Source: Actinomyces capricornis (GTDB lineage: Bacteria > Actinomycetota > Actinomycetes > Actinomycetales > Actinomycetaceae). From it: a stretch of 64,000 bases of DNA. The position numbers and the translations under genes are program-made. This document shows, piece by piece, positions 26,652 through 35,312 of the stretch. The DNA lies in the NCBI RefSeq assembly GCF_019974135.1, contig NZ_AP025017.1, positions 2,480,001-2,544,000 of the forward strand, written 5' to 3'. How positions within the stretch are numbered: the stretch's first letter is position 1; the number at the start of each line of letters is the position of its first letter. Under the pieces are notes generated by a model. It ran no database searches. It was not told the origin of the DNA and saw only the letters and a list, made by a program, of their open reading frames with translations.

Positions 26652-26732
26652 TATGCGATCGTGGGGTACAGAAAGCGAGCACCCCGCACTCGCTTTCTGT
26701 ACCCCACGATCGCTTCTTGCCCCCGCACTCGC
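26652..26732. repeat. Intergenic hairpin with 20-nt phased GCGA/TCGC boxes (element 3)
   Basis: Perfect 25-bp inverted repeat (26655-26679 with 26689-26713) and a 9-nt loop. GCGA at 26655 and 26675, TCGC at 26690 and 26710; a third TCGC follows at 26729. It is homologous to element 4, 1,698 bp upstream in the same orientation. The loop ACCCC could alternatively pair with GGGGT of the left arm. Confidence 0.8.
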
Positions 26733-26807
26733 ACTCCGGACCGGGTCGGGGTGGAAACGGGGTCTGGCGGTGGTCCCCCTTCCGCACGCACGGCATGTCC
26801 ACCGGGC

Positions 26808-26829
26808 GGTCATGATCATGGCCATGACC
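26808..26829. terminator. Possible terminator of the histidine kinase gene
   Basis: GGTCATG (26808-26814) pairs with CATGACC (26823-26829) over an 8-nt loop, 14 bp beyond the kinase stop on the minus strand. A weak stem; the neighbouring element 3 may be the real terminator. Confidence 0.35.
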
Positions 26830-26843
26830 ATGGCGCCGTACGC

Positions 26844-28886
26844 TCAGGGCCGCTCCAGGGGAGCCCTCCAGGTGAAGCAGGTGCCGCGCCGCGCCCCATC
26901 AGAGCGGGCCCGTGGGCCGATGACGAAGGAGCCTCCGTGGCGCCGGGCCCTCTCGGCCATGTTGGCCGTCCCCGAGCGGCGTGTGACCCCCGGGTCGACC
27001 CCCACGCCGTCGTCGCGGCAGACGATCTCCACCACGGGGGCGTCGGCGGCGGCCGCATTGCCGGAGGCGGGCCCCAGGGCGGGGCCGGTGGCCCGCCCCG
27101 GCAGCACGCCGTCGATCTTGATATCCACGGTCACCGAGGAGGCGTGGGCGTGGCGGGCCACGTTGCTCAGGCCCTCGCGCACCACCGCCACCATGTCGTC
27201 GGCCAGGTCGGCATCCACCGCGGCGTCCACGGCCGCGATGAGCTCGTCTTCCTCCTGGCGCCCGGCCTGGGCCAGGCCTGAGCCGTCGACGCTGAGCAGC
27301 AGGGAGGGGGCGTAGCCCAGGGCGGTGCGGGCCAGGGAGGCCTCACGGCGCAGGCGCTCCACGACGCTGACATCCTCGTCGCGGTCGCGCAGGGAGCGCA
27401 CGATGGAGCGGATCTGGCGCACCGAGTCATCGACGGCCTCCAGGGCCGAGGCCAGCACCGAGCAGACGGTCTCGCGGTCCAGCACCTCGGCCTGGCGCAG
27501 TCGGCTCTGGGCCGAGGACAGTTGCATACCGGTGGCGAAGAGCTGCTGGATGGCCAGGTCGTGCAGGTCCCGGCCGATGCGCGCGCGCTCGTCGAGCAGG
27601 GTGGCCATCTCCTCGGCGTGCTGGGCGTCGGCCAGCTCGAAGGCCATCGTGGCCTGCCCCGCCACCAGCTCGGCGATCTCCAGGTCCTTGTCGGTGAAGG
27701 GGGCGGCATCCTGGGCGCGCAGCAGCAGCATCACCCCCACCCCCCTGCCCCGGTGGATCATGGGGGCGTAGAGGGCCGGGCCGAAGCGGGCGAGCTGGGG
27801 CAGGCGCAGGTCCCCGCGCTGCCAGGCCGCGGCCAGGGAGCGCACCACCATGCCCGTGCGCTGGGACAGCGTGGTCAGGGCCCTGCCCTGGGGCGGGAAG
27901 AAGGTGCCGATGAGGTCCTCGGCGTGCTCGCCCTCGGCGATCTCGCAGATCCAGGTATCGGCGATGCTGGGAAGGATGAGGGCGGCGGTGTCGGCGTGGG
28001 CGACCTGGCGCACCCGGCGGGCGATATGCGTCAGGGCGTCATCCTCCTCGGCCCCCGACAGCAGCAGGGTGGTCAGCTCCTGGGACACCGACATCCACTG
28101 CTCGCGGTCCCGGGCCTCGCGGTAGAGGCGGGCATTCTCCACGGCGACGGCGGCCGCCTCGGCCAGGGTCAGGACCGTGTCGACGTCGCTGGGGCCGAAG
28201 CCCCCGGGCTTGTCGCACAGGTAGAGGCGGCCGTAGACCTGGCCGTGGACGCGCAGGGGGGCGCTGAGCAGGCTGCCGGCCTCCTCGTCCTCGATGGCGC
28301 CGGTGAAGGCGGCCGCACCTGACAGGTCGTTGTCGATGACAACGTCGGAGCCCTGGGGGCCGGTGGGACTGACCCTGCCTGCCAGGAGGGCGAGCTCGTC
28401 GGGGGAGGCGGTGGGGGCGCCGCTGGAGACCGTGGTCCCCGCACTGCCCGTGGGCGACCCGCTGGCGGCATCGGCGCGGCTGAGCACCGCGATCGTGCCC
28501 CAGGCGGCGCCGGTGATGGAGCAGGCGGACTCCACCAGGCGGCGCAGCGCCTCGGGCACGCGCAGGGAGCCGGTCAGGCGCAGGGCCGCCTGGATGAGCT
28601 CGACGGTGCCCCCGTCCAGGCAGGGCTGGTGCCCGGGCCCCTCGGGTCGGTGGCGCGTGGAGGTCAGCTGGTCGGCGTGGACGGCGTAGGCCAGGCGGCG
28701 CACCCCCACCGGGTCATCGGGGCTGGGGCCGGTGGGCACCTCCAGGGCCAGGTCGTCGGGGACGCCGGGCAGGGCCACGGGGATCGCCCCCGCCCCGGCC
28801 GGGGGCGCGCTGCCGGCCCCGCCTGGGGCCCGGCCGTCATCCGGCGCTGCGGGGCCAGCCGGCTCACCGTGCGGCATATGCGCCAT
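26844..28886 (-). CDS. GAF-domain sensor histidine kinase (DevS-like)
   Basis: Cytosolic sensor kinase of 680 residues: a Pro/Ala-rich N-terminus, two GAF domains (about 100-250 and 275-425), a HisKA_3 dimerisation domain with the phospho-acceptor histidine in RIGRDLHDLAIQQLF, and an HATPase domain with EGLSNVARHA (N box) and CRDDGVGVD (G1 box). This is the DevS/NarX-type layout without membrane segments; whether a GAF domain binds heme cannot be told. The ATG at 28886 follows AGGAGG and lies 23 bp inside cydC, so it is the last gene of a cydDC operon. That suggests sensing of oxygen, NO or redox state, acting through the NarL-type regulator at 25152. Confidence 0.9.
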   Translation of the reverse strand: MAHMPHGEPAGPAAPDDGRAPGGAGSAPPAGAGAIPVALPGVPDDLALEVPTGPSPDDPVGVRRLAYAVHADQLTSTRHRPEGPGHQPCLDGGTVELIQAALRLTGSLRVPEALRRLVESACSITGAAWGTIAVLSRADAASGSPTGSAGTTVSSGAPTASPDELALLAGRVSPTGPQGSDVVIDNDLSGAAAFTGAIEDEEAGSLLSAPLRVHGQVYGRLYLCDKPGGFGPSDVDTVLTLAEAAAVAVENARLYREARDREQWMSVSQELTTLLLSGAEEDDALTHIARRVRQVAHADTAALILPSIADTWICEIAEGEHAEDLIGTFFPPQGRALTTLSQRTGMVVRSLAAAWQRGDLRLPQLARFGPALYAPMIHRGRGVGVMLLLRAQDAAPFTDKDLEIAELVAGQATMAFELADAQHAEEMATLLDERARIGRDLHDLAIQQLFATGMQLSSAQSRLRQAEVLDRETVCSVLASALEAVDDSVRQIRSIVRSLRDRDEDVSVVERLRREASLARTALGYAPSLLLSVDGSGLAQAGRQEEDELIAAVDAAVDADLADDMVAVVREGLSNVARHAHASSVTVDIKIDGVLPGRATGPALGPASGNAAAADAPVVEIVCRDDGVGVDPGVTRRSGTANMAERARRHGGSFVIGPRARSDGARRGTCFTWRAPLERP

Positions 28887-30726
28887 CACTATCCTCCTGC
28901 TCCAGGGACCAGCGGTAGGGCTCATGGGTGCGCACCAGCTCCTCGTGGCCGGCACGGGCGAGGATGCGGGCGGGAGTCTCGGGCCCGGCCCGCTCCGGCC
29001 GGCCCAGGACGATGACCTCCTGGGCGGCCTCCAGGGCGCTGAGGCGGTGGGTGACGAGCATGACGCCGTGGCGCCCACTGCCGCCCTGCCGCAGCAGATC
29101 GGCGACGAGCCGGTCGGCGGTCGCGGGGTCCAGGTGCTCACCGGGCTCATCGAGGACCATGAGCGGGGCGGGCGCGGCCAGGGCCCGGGCCAGCAGCAGA
29201 CGACGGCGCTCGCCTCCGGACAGGGTCGAGCCTCCGGTGCCGATGAGGGTCTCCAGGCCCTGGGGCAGGCCCTCCAGCCAGGCCCCCAGCCCGGCGCGGC
29301 CCAGCAGCTCGCGCGCCTCCCGGTCAGTGACATCCCCACGGGCCACCCGCAGGTTCTCCAGGACCGTGGTGGCGAAGACATGGGCGTCCTCAGCGGTCAG
29401 GCTGATGCGCCGGGCCGCCTCCTCGCGGGTCATGGACCACGGCGGCGCGCCGTCGAGCAGCAGGGTCCCGCCCCGGGGCTCCAGCAGGCCGGCGAGGGTG
29501 AGCATGAGGGTGGTCTTGCCGATGCCCGAGGGGCCCACGAGTGCCAGGCGACTGCCCGGGGCCAGGTCCAGGTCGATGCCCGAGGCCAGGATCGGCCCAC
29601 CGGGCCAGCCCACGGCCAGGCCCCGCGCCGTCAGATGGGGTCCCCGGCCACTGGCGGTCCTGGTCCCGCCGGCGGTGCCGCCGGCGCCCCGTGGGCCGGC
29701 TGCGGTGCCCGAGGGAGCCGTGCGGTCGGCCTCGGCCGCGCTGGCCCGGGCGCCGTCGATGAGCTCCATGATGCGCCCGGCGGCCCCGGCCGAGCGCACG
29801 AGCTGGACGCTGGCCGGCCCCAGGGCCGCCGTGGCCTCGAAGGCGGCCAGCGGCAGCAGGACGATGACCGCCAGCCACTGCCCGCCCAACTGCCCTAAGG
29901 CCACCGCCGGGACCCCCACCAGGAGGCAGCCCAGGACCGCCAGGCCCAGGGACAGGGCGTCGATCATGGCCGCCAGGGCGGCGGGCCGGGCCGCCCGGTC
30001 CCGGCTGCGCCCCAGGTCGCGCTCCACCCGCTCCAGGGCCCCCAGCGCCTGACCCAGGCGGGAGTCCACCGCCAGCTGGGATCCCGACTCGGCGATGGTC
30101 ACCGCCGCGGCGGACAGGTCAGTGGCCCCCTCCTGGCGGGCCAGCTCGGCCAGGCGCGCCGAGCGGATGGACAGCAGCGGCCCCCCGACCCCCGCCAGCA
30201 GCAGGCAGGCGGCGATGATGAGCCCGGCGGGCCAGTAGACGAGCCCCATCGCCAGGGTGGTGCCCACCCCCAGGACGGCGGCCACCGCCATGGGCAGGTA
30301 GGCGCGCACCACCACATCGCCCACGGCATCGACGTCGGCGCCCACACGCGCCAGCACATCCCCCCGCCGCAGGCCGGCCACGGTGTCGGCCCGTGCCGAG
30401 GCGAGGATCTCGTAGAGGCGGGCCCGGAGCGCCCCCATGCCCCGCAGGGCGGTGTCATGGGAGGCCAGGCGCTCGCAGTAGCGCAGGACGGAGCGCGAGA
30501 TGCCGAAGAGCCGGACCATCACCGGGGACACGCCCAGGGCCACCACCTCCGGCACCTGGGCGGCGCGCGCGATCATCCAGGCCGCCACCCCCGCCAGGGC
30601 GATCGCTGAGGCCATGCCCGTGGCACCGAGAATGACAGCCGCGGCCGCCCTGGCCCGGCCCAGGTCCAGCAGGGCCAGGGCGCGCCGCAGGGCGCGGCGC
30701 TCAGGAGCCGACAGGATGCCCCTCAT
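28864..30726 (-). CDS. cydC: Thiol reductant ABC exporter subunit CydC
   Basis: Half-transporter of the CydDC exporter, which moves cysteine/glutathione-type thiols and is needed to assemble cytochrome bd. The 620-residue protein has six predicted membrane helices in the first 300 residues and an ATPase domain with Walker A GPSGIGKTT, signature LSGGERRRLLLARAL and Walker B LMVLDEP. A Gly/Thr/Arg-rich linker (about 325-355) separates the two. The ATG overlaps the cydD stop by 4 bp. The end overlaps the sensor kinase gene. Confidence 0.92.
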   Translation of the reverse strand: MRGILSAPERRALRRALALLDLGRARAAAAVILGATGMASAIALAGVAAWMIARAAQVPEVVALGVSPVMVRLFGISRSVLRYCERLASHDTALRGMGALRARLYEILASARADTVAGLRRGDVLARVGADVDAVGDVVVRAYLPMAVAAVLGVGTTLAMGLVYWPAGLIIAACLLLAGVGGPLLSIRSARLAELARQEGATDLSAAAVTIAESGSQLAVDSRLGQALGALERVERDLGRSRDRAARPAALAAMIDALSLGLAVLGCLLVGVPAVALGQLGGQWLAVIVLLPLAAFEATAALGPASVQLVRSAGAAGRIMELIDGARASAAEADRTAPSGTAAGPRGAGGTAGGTRTASGRGPHLTARGLAVGWPGGPILASGIDLDLAPGSRLALVGPSGIGKTTLMLTLAGLLEPRGGTLLLDGAPPWSMTREEAARRISLTAEDAHVFATTVLENLRVARGDVTDREARELLGRAGLGAWLEGLPQGLETLIGTGGSTLSGGERRRLLLARALAAPAPLMVLDEPGEHLDPATADRLVADLLRQGGSGRHGVMLVTHRLSALEAAQEVIVLGRPERAGPETPARILARAGHEELVRTHEPYRWSLEQEDSDGAYAAR

Positions 30727-32510
30727 CCCGCCACCCCCACACCGGTGGGGGAGACGGGGCCCGGCGAGGAAGACTGGGGCCGGGCGCCGTCGTCGGCAGC
30801 GGCGCCCTCGGGCGCTCCGGGGCTGACCTCAATGACGTGGTCGGCCAGGGCGATGAGGGCGGCGCGGTGGGCGATGACCAGGACGGTGCGGCCCTGGGAG
30901 GCCAGGGCGCGCACGCCATCGAGCACATGGGCCTCACTGGCGGCGTCCAGATGCGCGGTGGGCTCATCCATTACCACCAGCGGGGCGGGGGAGGCCAGGG
31001 CCCGGGTGAGGGCCAGGCGCTGGCGCTGCCCCAGGCTCAGGCGCACCCCGCCCTGGCCCACCATCGTGCGCCAGCCCTCGGGCAGCTGATCGAGCACCTC
31101 ATCGAAGCCGGTGATGCGGGCGGCCTCGATCAGCTCCTGGGGGACGTCGCCGGCGGCCGGGCAGGAGGCCGGTGCGGCCTCCCGGGGGGCGCCCAGCGCG
31201 TTGTCCAGGACACTGCCCGGGACGATGACGGGGCGCTGGGGCACCCAGGCGATCTGCTCCCACCAGCCGCCCGGCTCGACCTCGACCAGGTCGACGCCGG
31301 CCGGACCGGTGCCCGCGCCCTGGCCGGAGGGGCGCAGCATGACCCGCCCCTCGTCGGGGGCGAGCAGCCCCAGCACCACCTGCGCGGTGGTGGTCTTGCC
31401 CGCACCAGAGGGGCCGGTCAGGGCGGTGAGGCCACCGGCGGGGATCCGGGCGCTCAGCCGGTAGGGGGCCCACTGGCCGCGCGAGCGAACCCCGATGCCC
31501 TCCAGGTCGATGTCCGTGGCGCCCGCAGCGGGGGCGGGCCTGGTGCCGCGCGGCGGCAGCGGGGCCTGCAGGACCTCGAAGACGGCCTGCGCCGCGGCCA
31601 CGCCGTTGGCCGAGGCGTGGAAGTGGAAGCCGACCTGGCGCAGCGGCTGGTAGGCCTCGGGGGCGATCATGAGCACCAGCAGGGCAGTGGGCAGATCCAT
31701 GGTGCCGTAGATGAGGCGGAAGCCGATGGCCACCGCGATGATCGCCACCGACAGGGTGGTGAGGAACTCCAGGACCGCCCCGGACAGGAAGGCGACCCGC
31801 AGGGTCGACATGGTGGCCAGGCGGTAGTCCCGGCCCAGGGCGCGCACGCGATCGGCGGGGCCGCGCTCGCGGCCCAGTGCCTTGAGGGTGGGCAGCCCGG
31901 CGATGAGGTCGAGGACCTGGCTGCCCAGGCGCTCCATGGTGGCCAGGCGCTCCTGGGAGAAGCTCTGGGTCATCCGGCCGATGAGGATCATGAAGAGGGG
32001 GATGAGGGGGATGGTGAGGATGACGGTGATGGTGGAGGGGATGTCCTGCGTGGCCAGGACGGCGATGGTGGCGGGGGTGACGGTGGCGGCCAGGAGGAGT
32101 TGGGGGAGGTAGCGGGTGAAGTAGGGCTCCAGGTCGTCCAGGCCGCGGGTGAGCAGTGTGGCGGTGGCGGCGCCGTGCTCGGCCTGCCAGCGCGGGCCCA
32201 GGGCGGCGGCGTGCTCCAGGGCGGCGCGGCGCAGCTCGATGATGGTGCGGGTGGCTGCCCGGTGGGCCAGGGCCTCCTGGAGGTAGAGGACCAGGCAGCG
32301 GGTCGCGACGACGACGATCAGCCCTGCCACCATGGCCCCCACCTGGCCGGTGGCCCCCGGTCGCAGGATCACCGGGGCGATGGCCCGCGAGATGAGGACG
32401 GCCTGGGCCACCACCAGGCCCGCGGTGAGGATGCCGGTGATCGTCGTGATGACGATGTACCGGCGCGCGGCGCGGGCGTGGCGCAGCAGCCGAGGGTCGA
32501 GTGGCTTCAC
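30723..32510 (-). CDS. cydD: Thiol reductant ABC exporter subunit CydD
   Basis: Partner half-transporter of CydC, 595 residues. Six membrane helices (residues 15-300), Walker A GPSGAGKTT near 370, signature LSLGQRQRLALTRAL near 500 and Walker B LVVMDEPTAHLD. The signature has SLGQ in place of the usual SGGQ, a variation also seen in CydD-type proteins. Start is the GTG at 32510, with TAGACT 6 nt upstream, so the transcript is probably leaderless and separate from cydAB. Downstream cydC and the kinase follow by overlap. Confidence 0.92.
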   Translation of the reverse strand: MKPLDPRLLRHARAARRYIVITTITGILTAGLVVAQAVLISRAIAPVILRPGATGQVGAMVAGLIVVVATRCLVLYLQEALAHRAATRTIIELRRAALEHAAALGPRWQAEHGAATATLLTRGLDDLEPYFTRYLPQLLLAATVTPATIAVLATQDIPSTITVILTIPLIPLFMILIGRMTQSFSQERLATMERLGSQVLDLIAGLPTLKALGRERGPADRVRALGRDYRLATMSTLRVAFLSGAVLEFLTTLSVAIIAVAIGFRLIYGTMDLPTALLVLMIAPEAYQPLRQVGFHFHASANGVAAAQAVFEVLQAPLPPRGTRPAPAAGATDIDLEGIGVRSRGQWAPYRLSARIPAGGLTALTGPSGAGKTTTAQVVLGLLAPDEGRVMLRPSGQGAGTGPAGVDLVEVEPGGWWEQIAWVPQRPVIVPGSVLDNALGAPREAAPASCPAAGDVPQELIEAARITGFDEVLDQLPEGWRTMVGQGGVRLSLGQRQRLALTRALASPAPLVVMDEPTAHLDAASEAHVLDGVRALASQGRTVLVIAHRAALIALADHVIEVSPGAPEGAAADDGARPQSSSPGPVSPTGVGVAG

Positions 32511-32516
32511 CCGGCC

Positions 32517-32522
32517 AGTCTA
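32517..32522 (-). promoter_or_regulatory. Leaderless -10 box, cydDC-kinase operon
   Basis: Minus-strand TAGACT, 6 nt, then GTG at 32510. No ribosome binding site. It gives cydDC a promoter independent of cydAB, from which it is separated by glgX. Confidence 0.55.
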
Positions 32523-32717
32523 GTGGGCGTGGGACGAGGGTCCCACATGGCCGTCAGGGCGGATCCTTCCTGGCAGGCGGGCCCGCCTGACCGCGGCGCG
32601 TTGATCGCCCCCGGCCCCGAGCACGTCACCGGTCAGGGGCGCCGGTCGGGGGTGCCGGTCGGGGGGGGCACCGCGGTGCTCAGCCGGCTATCAGGCTCGG
32701 GTGCCAGGCTCGCGGCC

Positions 32718-35096
32718 ATGTCTGCTGCCTCTACCTCCGCTGCGCCGTCGCCGTTCCCGCTCGAGCAGTCCACCTGGGCCCAGGCCGATTGGCCGCTGGG
32801 GACCCACCTGGGGCCCGACGGCGTGACCGTCGCGGTCTGCGCCCCTGCCGCCACCCGCGTCCAGCTGGAGGTCTACCCCCAGGCCCTGGGCGCGCAGGCC
32901 TCCGATGTCTTCCTGCCCGAGCGCGGCGCCGATGGCGTGTGGCGGGCCAGGATCGGCGGCCTGGGGGCCGGCGCGCTGCTGGGCTGGCGCGTGTGGGGCC
33001 CCAACTGGCCCTACGACGAGGCCTGGGTGCCCGGCTCCGCGGCGGGCTTCATCGCCGACCTGGATGAGGACGGCAACCGCTTCAACCCCAACAAGGTCCT
33101 GTTCGACCCCTACGCCCGGGAGATCACCCACAGCGCCTTCACCGACGCCCTGGGGGAGCTGGGCGTCAATGATGGTGTGCTGGGAACGGGAGGCGATCTG
33201 GTCGACGGCGTGCCGCGCCGTCAGATCGACACCGGCCCCTATGCCCCCAAGGGCATCGTGGTGGAGGAGGACGACGGCGCTGAGCGCCGTGTCCCCAAGC
33301 CGCGGATCCCGGCCGAGCAGGCGATCATCTACGAGGCCGGGGTGCGGCAGCTGACCGGCCACCCCTCGGCCGCCCGCCTGAGCGAGCTGCTGGCGGGGGA
33401 GTCGGGCTTCGAGGACGTGGTGGATATTCCCCAGGAGTACCGGGGCACCTACCGGGGCGCGGGGATGCTCGCCCCCTACCTCAAGGCGGCGGGCGTGACG
33501 ACGGTGGAGCTGCTGCCGGTCCACGAGACCAACGCCTCGGAGTCGGGGCGCTCGGGCGCCACGAACTCCTGGGGGTACATGACCCTGGCCTTCTTCGCCC
33601 CCAGCCGGCGCTATGCCGCCGACCGCAGCTGGGGCGGGCCCACCCGGGAGTTCAGGGAGATGGTCGATGCCTTCCATGCTGCCGGGATGGAGGTCTACCT
33701 CGACGTCGTCTACAACCACACCGCGGAGGGCGGCAACTGGAACGGCGAGGTGACGACGACCGGCTTCACCAGCCTGGGCGGCTTCGCCACGGCCGAGTAC
33801 TACCAGCTCACCCGGGACAGGATGCTGGTCGACGGCGCCACGGGCACCTCCAACCAGTTGAACTTCTCCTCGCCCGCGGCCCGGCAGCTGGTGCTGGACT
33901 CCCTGCGCTACTGGTGCTCGCAGATGGGCGTGGACGGCTTCCGCTTCGACCTGGCCACGGTCCTGGGGAGGATGCCGGGGGAGGCCGAGCCCGATGACTG
34001 GGGCAATCTCAAGCGCTTCTTCGGAGATCATCCGCTGCTGACGGCGATCGCCGAGCTGGCCGAGCAGGAGCATGTGGAGGTCATCGCCGAGGCCTGGGAC
34101 CTGTGGGGCTATGAGGTGGGCAACTTCCCGCGGGGCTGGGGGGAGTGGAACGGCCGCTACCGCGATGCCGTGCGCCGCTTCACCAAGGGCGATGGCAACA
34201 CCGGCGAGTTCATCGACATGGTCAATGGCGACTACCACCACTTCGCCGATAACGGCGGGCCGCAGAAGTCGGTGAACTTCATCGTGGCCCATGACGGCTT
34301 CAACCTGGCCGACCTGGTGAGCTACCAGACCAAGGTCAATGATCAGCCCGCGCCCTTCGGGCCCTCTGACGGCGGCAGTGATGACAACATGTCCTGGGAC
34401 TCGGGGGGTGATCAGGCGCTGCGCCGGCAGCGGCTGCGCAACCTGTGGGCGATCCTCCTGCTCTCGCGGGGCGTGCCCATGGTGGTGGCCGGGGACGAGA
34501 TGGGGCGGACCCAGAACGGGAACAACAACCCCTGGGCGCTGGACACGGTGGCGATGCTCAACAACTACGCGATGGTGGCCTCGAGCGCCCCGCAGCGGGT
34601 GGGTGTGGAGGACGGCTCGGGGGCCGCCTACCACGACAACCTCGGCGCCTTCGACTCTGAGAGCGCGCAGGTCAACCCGCTCTTCCGCTTCGCGACCTTC
34701 CTCATGCGCCTGCGCCATGAGCATCCTGCGCTGCACCAGGCGAACTGGGGCGATGATCAGGTCGGCGGCGATGACGTGTCCTACCTGTTCCGCGCCTCCG
34801 ATGGGGCAGGCTCGCCCCAGGAGGGGGATCGGGCGCTGGCGATCCACATCGACGCTCCCGGGGAGGCCTTCTGGGTGATGGTCAACATGGCCTCCGAGCC
34901 GGTGGACTTCCAGCTGCCGGAGGCCGGCGGCGGTCGGGTGTGGCGGCGCCTGGTGGATACCGCGGCCTGGGCGGAGCGGGAGTCGAACTGCTGGCGCGAG
35001 GGCTCGGGTGAGGTGCTCAGCGGAGCGCAGTCGGTGGCCGCGTGGTCGGTGGTCGTCTGCCTGGCGGGACCGACGCAGGCGGTGCAGCAGGGCTAA
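32718..35096 (+). CDS. glgX: Glycogen debranching enzyme (GlgX, GH13)
   Basis: Isoamylase-type debranching enzyme that cleaves alpha-1,6 branches of glycogen. The 792-residue protein has an N-terminal CBM48-like domain (about 15-110) and a GH13 barrel with nucleophile Asp411 (FRFDLA), acid/base Glu458 (IAEAWD) and transition-state Asp526 (VAHDGF), plus the VYNHT motif near 333. It is somewhat longer than typical GlgX, including an extra segment near 140-190. The ATG at 32718 has CAGGCT 7 nt upstream, a weak leaderless box. The gene stands between cydB and cydD on the opposite strand. Confidence 0.92.
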   Translation: MSAASTSAAPSPFPLEQSTWAQADWPLGTHLGPDGVTVAVCAPAATRVQLEVYPQALGAQASDVFLPERGADGVWRARIGGLGAGALLGWRVWGPNWPYDEAWVPGSAAGFIADLDEDGNRFNPNKVLFDPYAREITHSAFTDALGELGVNDGVLGTGGDLVDGVPRRQIDTGPYAPKGIVVEEDDGAERRVPKPRIPAEQAIIYEAGVRQLTGHPSAARLSELLAGESGFEDVVDIPQEYRGTYRGAGMLAPYLKAAGVTTVELLPVHETNASESGRSGATNSWGYMTLAFFAPSRRYAADRSWGGPTREFREMVDAFHAAGMEVYLDVVYNHTAEGGNWNGEVTTTGFTSLGGFATAEYYQLTRDRMLVDGATGTSNQLNFSSPAARQLVLDSLRYWCSQMGVDGFRFDLATVLGRMPGEAEPDDWGNLKRFFGDHPLLTAIAELAEQEHVEVIAEAWDLWGYEVGNFPRGWGEWNGRYRDAVRRFTKGDGNTGEFIDMVNGDYHHFADNGGPQKSVNFIVAHDGFNLADLVSYQTKVNDQPAPFGPSDGGSDDNMSWDSGGDQALRRQRLRNLWAILLLSRGVPMVVAGDEMGRTQNGNNNPWALDTVAMLNNYAMVASSAPQRVGVEDGSGAAYHDNLGAFDSESAQVNPLFRFATFLMRLRHEHPALHQANWGDDQVGGDDVSYLFRASDGAGSPQEGDRALAIHIDAPGEAFWVMVNMASEPVDFQLPEAGGGRVWRRLVDTAAWAERESNCWREGSGEVLSGAQSVAAWSVVVCLAGPTQAVQQG

Positions 35097-35258
35097 GCAG
35101 CGCGCCCGGAGCGCGCCCGGAGCGGGCCCGGGCGCAGGCCGGGTGCGCGTCGCCGGTCGGCTGCACAGGGCAGGACCTGCCCGTATCGTGCGGGTCAGGG
35201 CCCTGCCGGAGTGTGGACGATCCCGGCCATGTGCCGCCGCTCCTGCCGCTGTGCTCAG

Positions 35259-35304
35259 AGTCCGGCCATCCCCAGGGCCTCTGGGTCCTGGGGATGGCCG
35301 GACT
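35259..35304. terminator. Bidirectional terminator between glgX and cydB
   Basis: Perfect 18-bp inverted repeat (35259-35276 with 35287-35304) and 10-nt loop in the gap between convergent glgX and cydB. Strong stem with no T-run; can end both transcripts. Confidence 0.85.
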
Positions 35305-35312
35305 CGTGCGGC

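Larger units (their letters stand above)
26420..26843. other. 424-bp intergenic region with two long hairpins
   Basis: Gene-free stretch between the convergent RCC1 and histidine kinase genes. It holds hairpin elements 2 and 3 and a small inverted repeat at 26808-26829. Open frames here arise from the palindromes and lack start signals. Confidence 0.6.

Noticed and set aside
4846..26732. Hairpin repeats as CRISPR or TIGR-type arrays
   Set aside because: There are no multiple direct repeats with variable spacers and no Cas or Tas gene nearby; the repeats are inverted and single per site.
30837..32717. Long in-frame extension upstream of glgX
   Set aside because: It is antisense to cydD, Gly/Gln/His-rich and without homology; the GH13 protein starts at the ATG at 32718.
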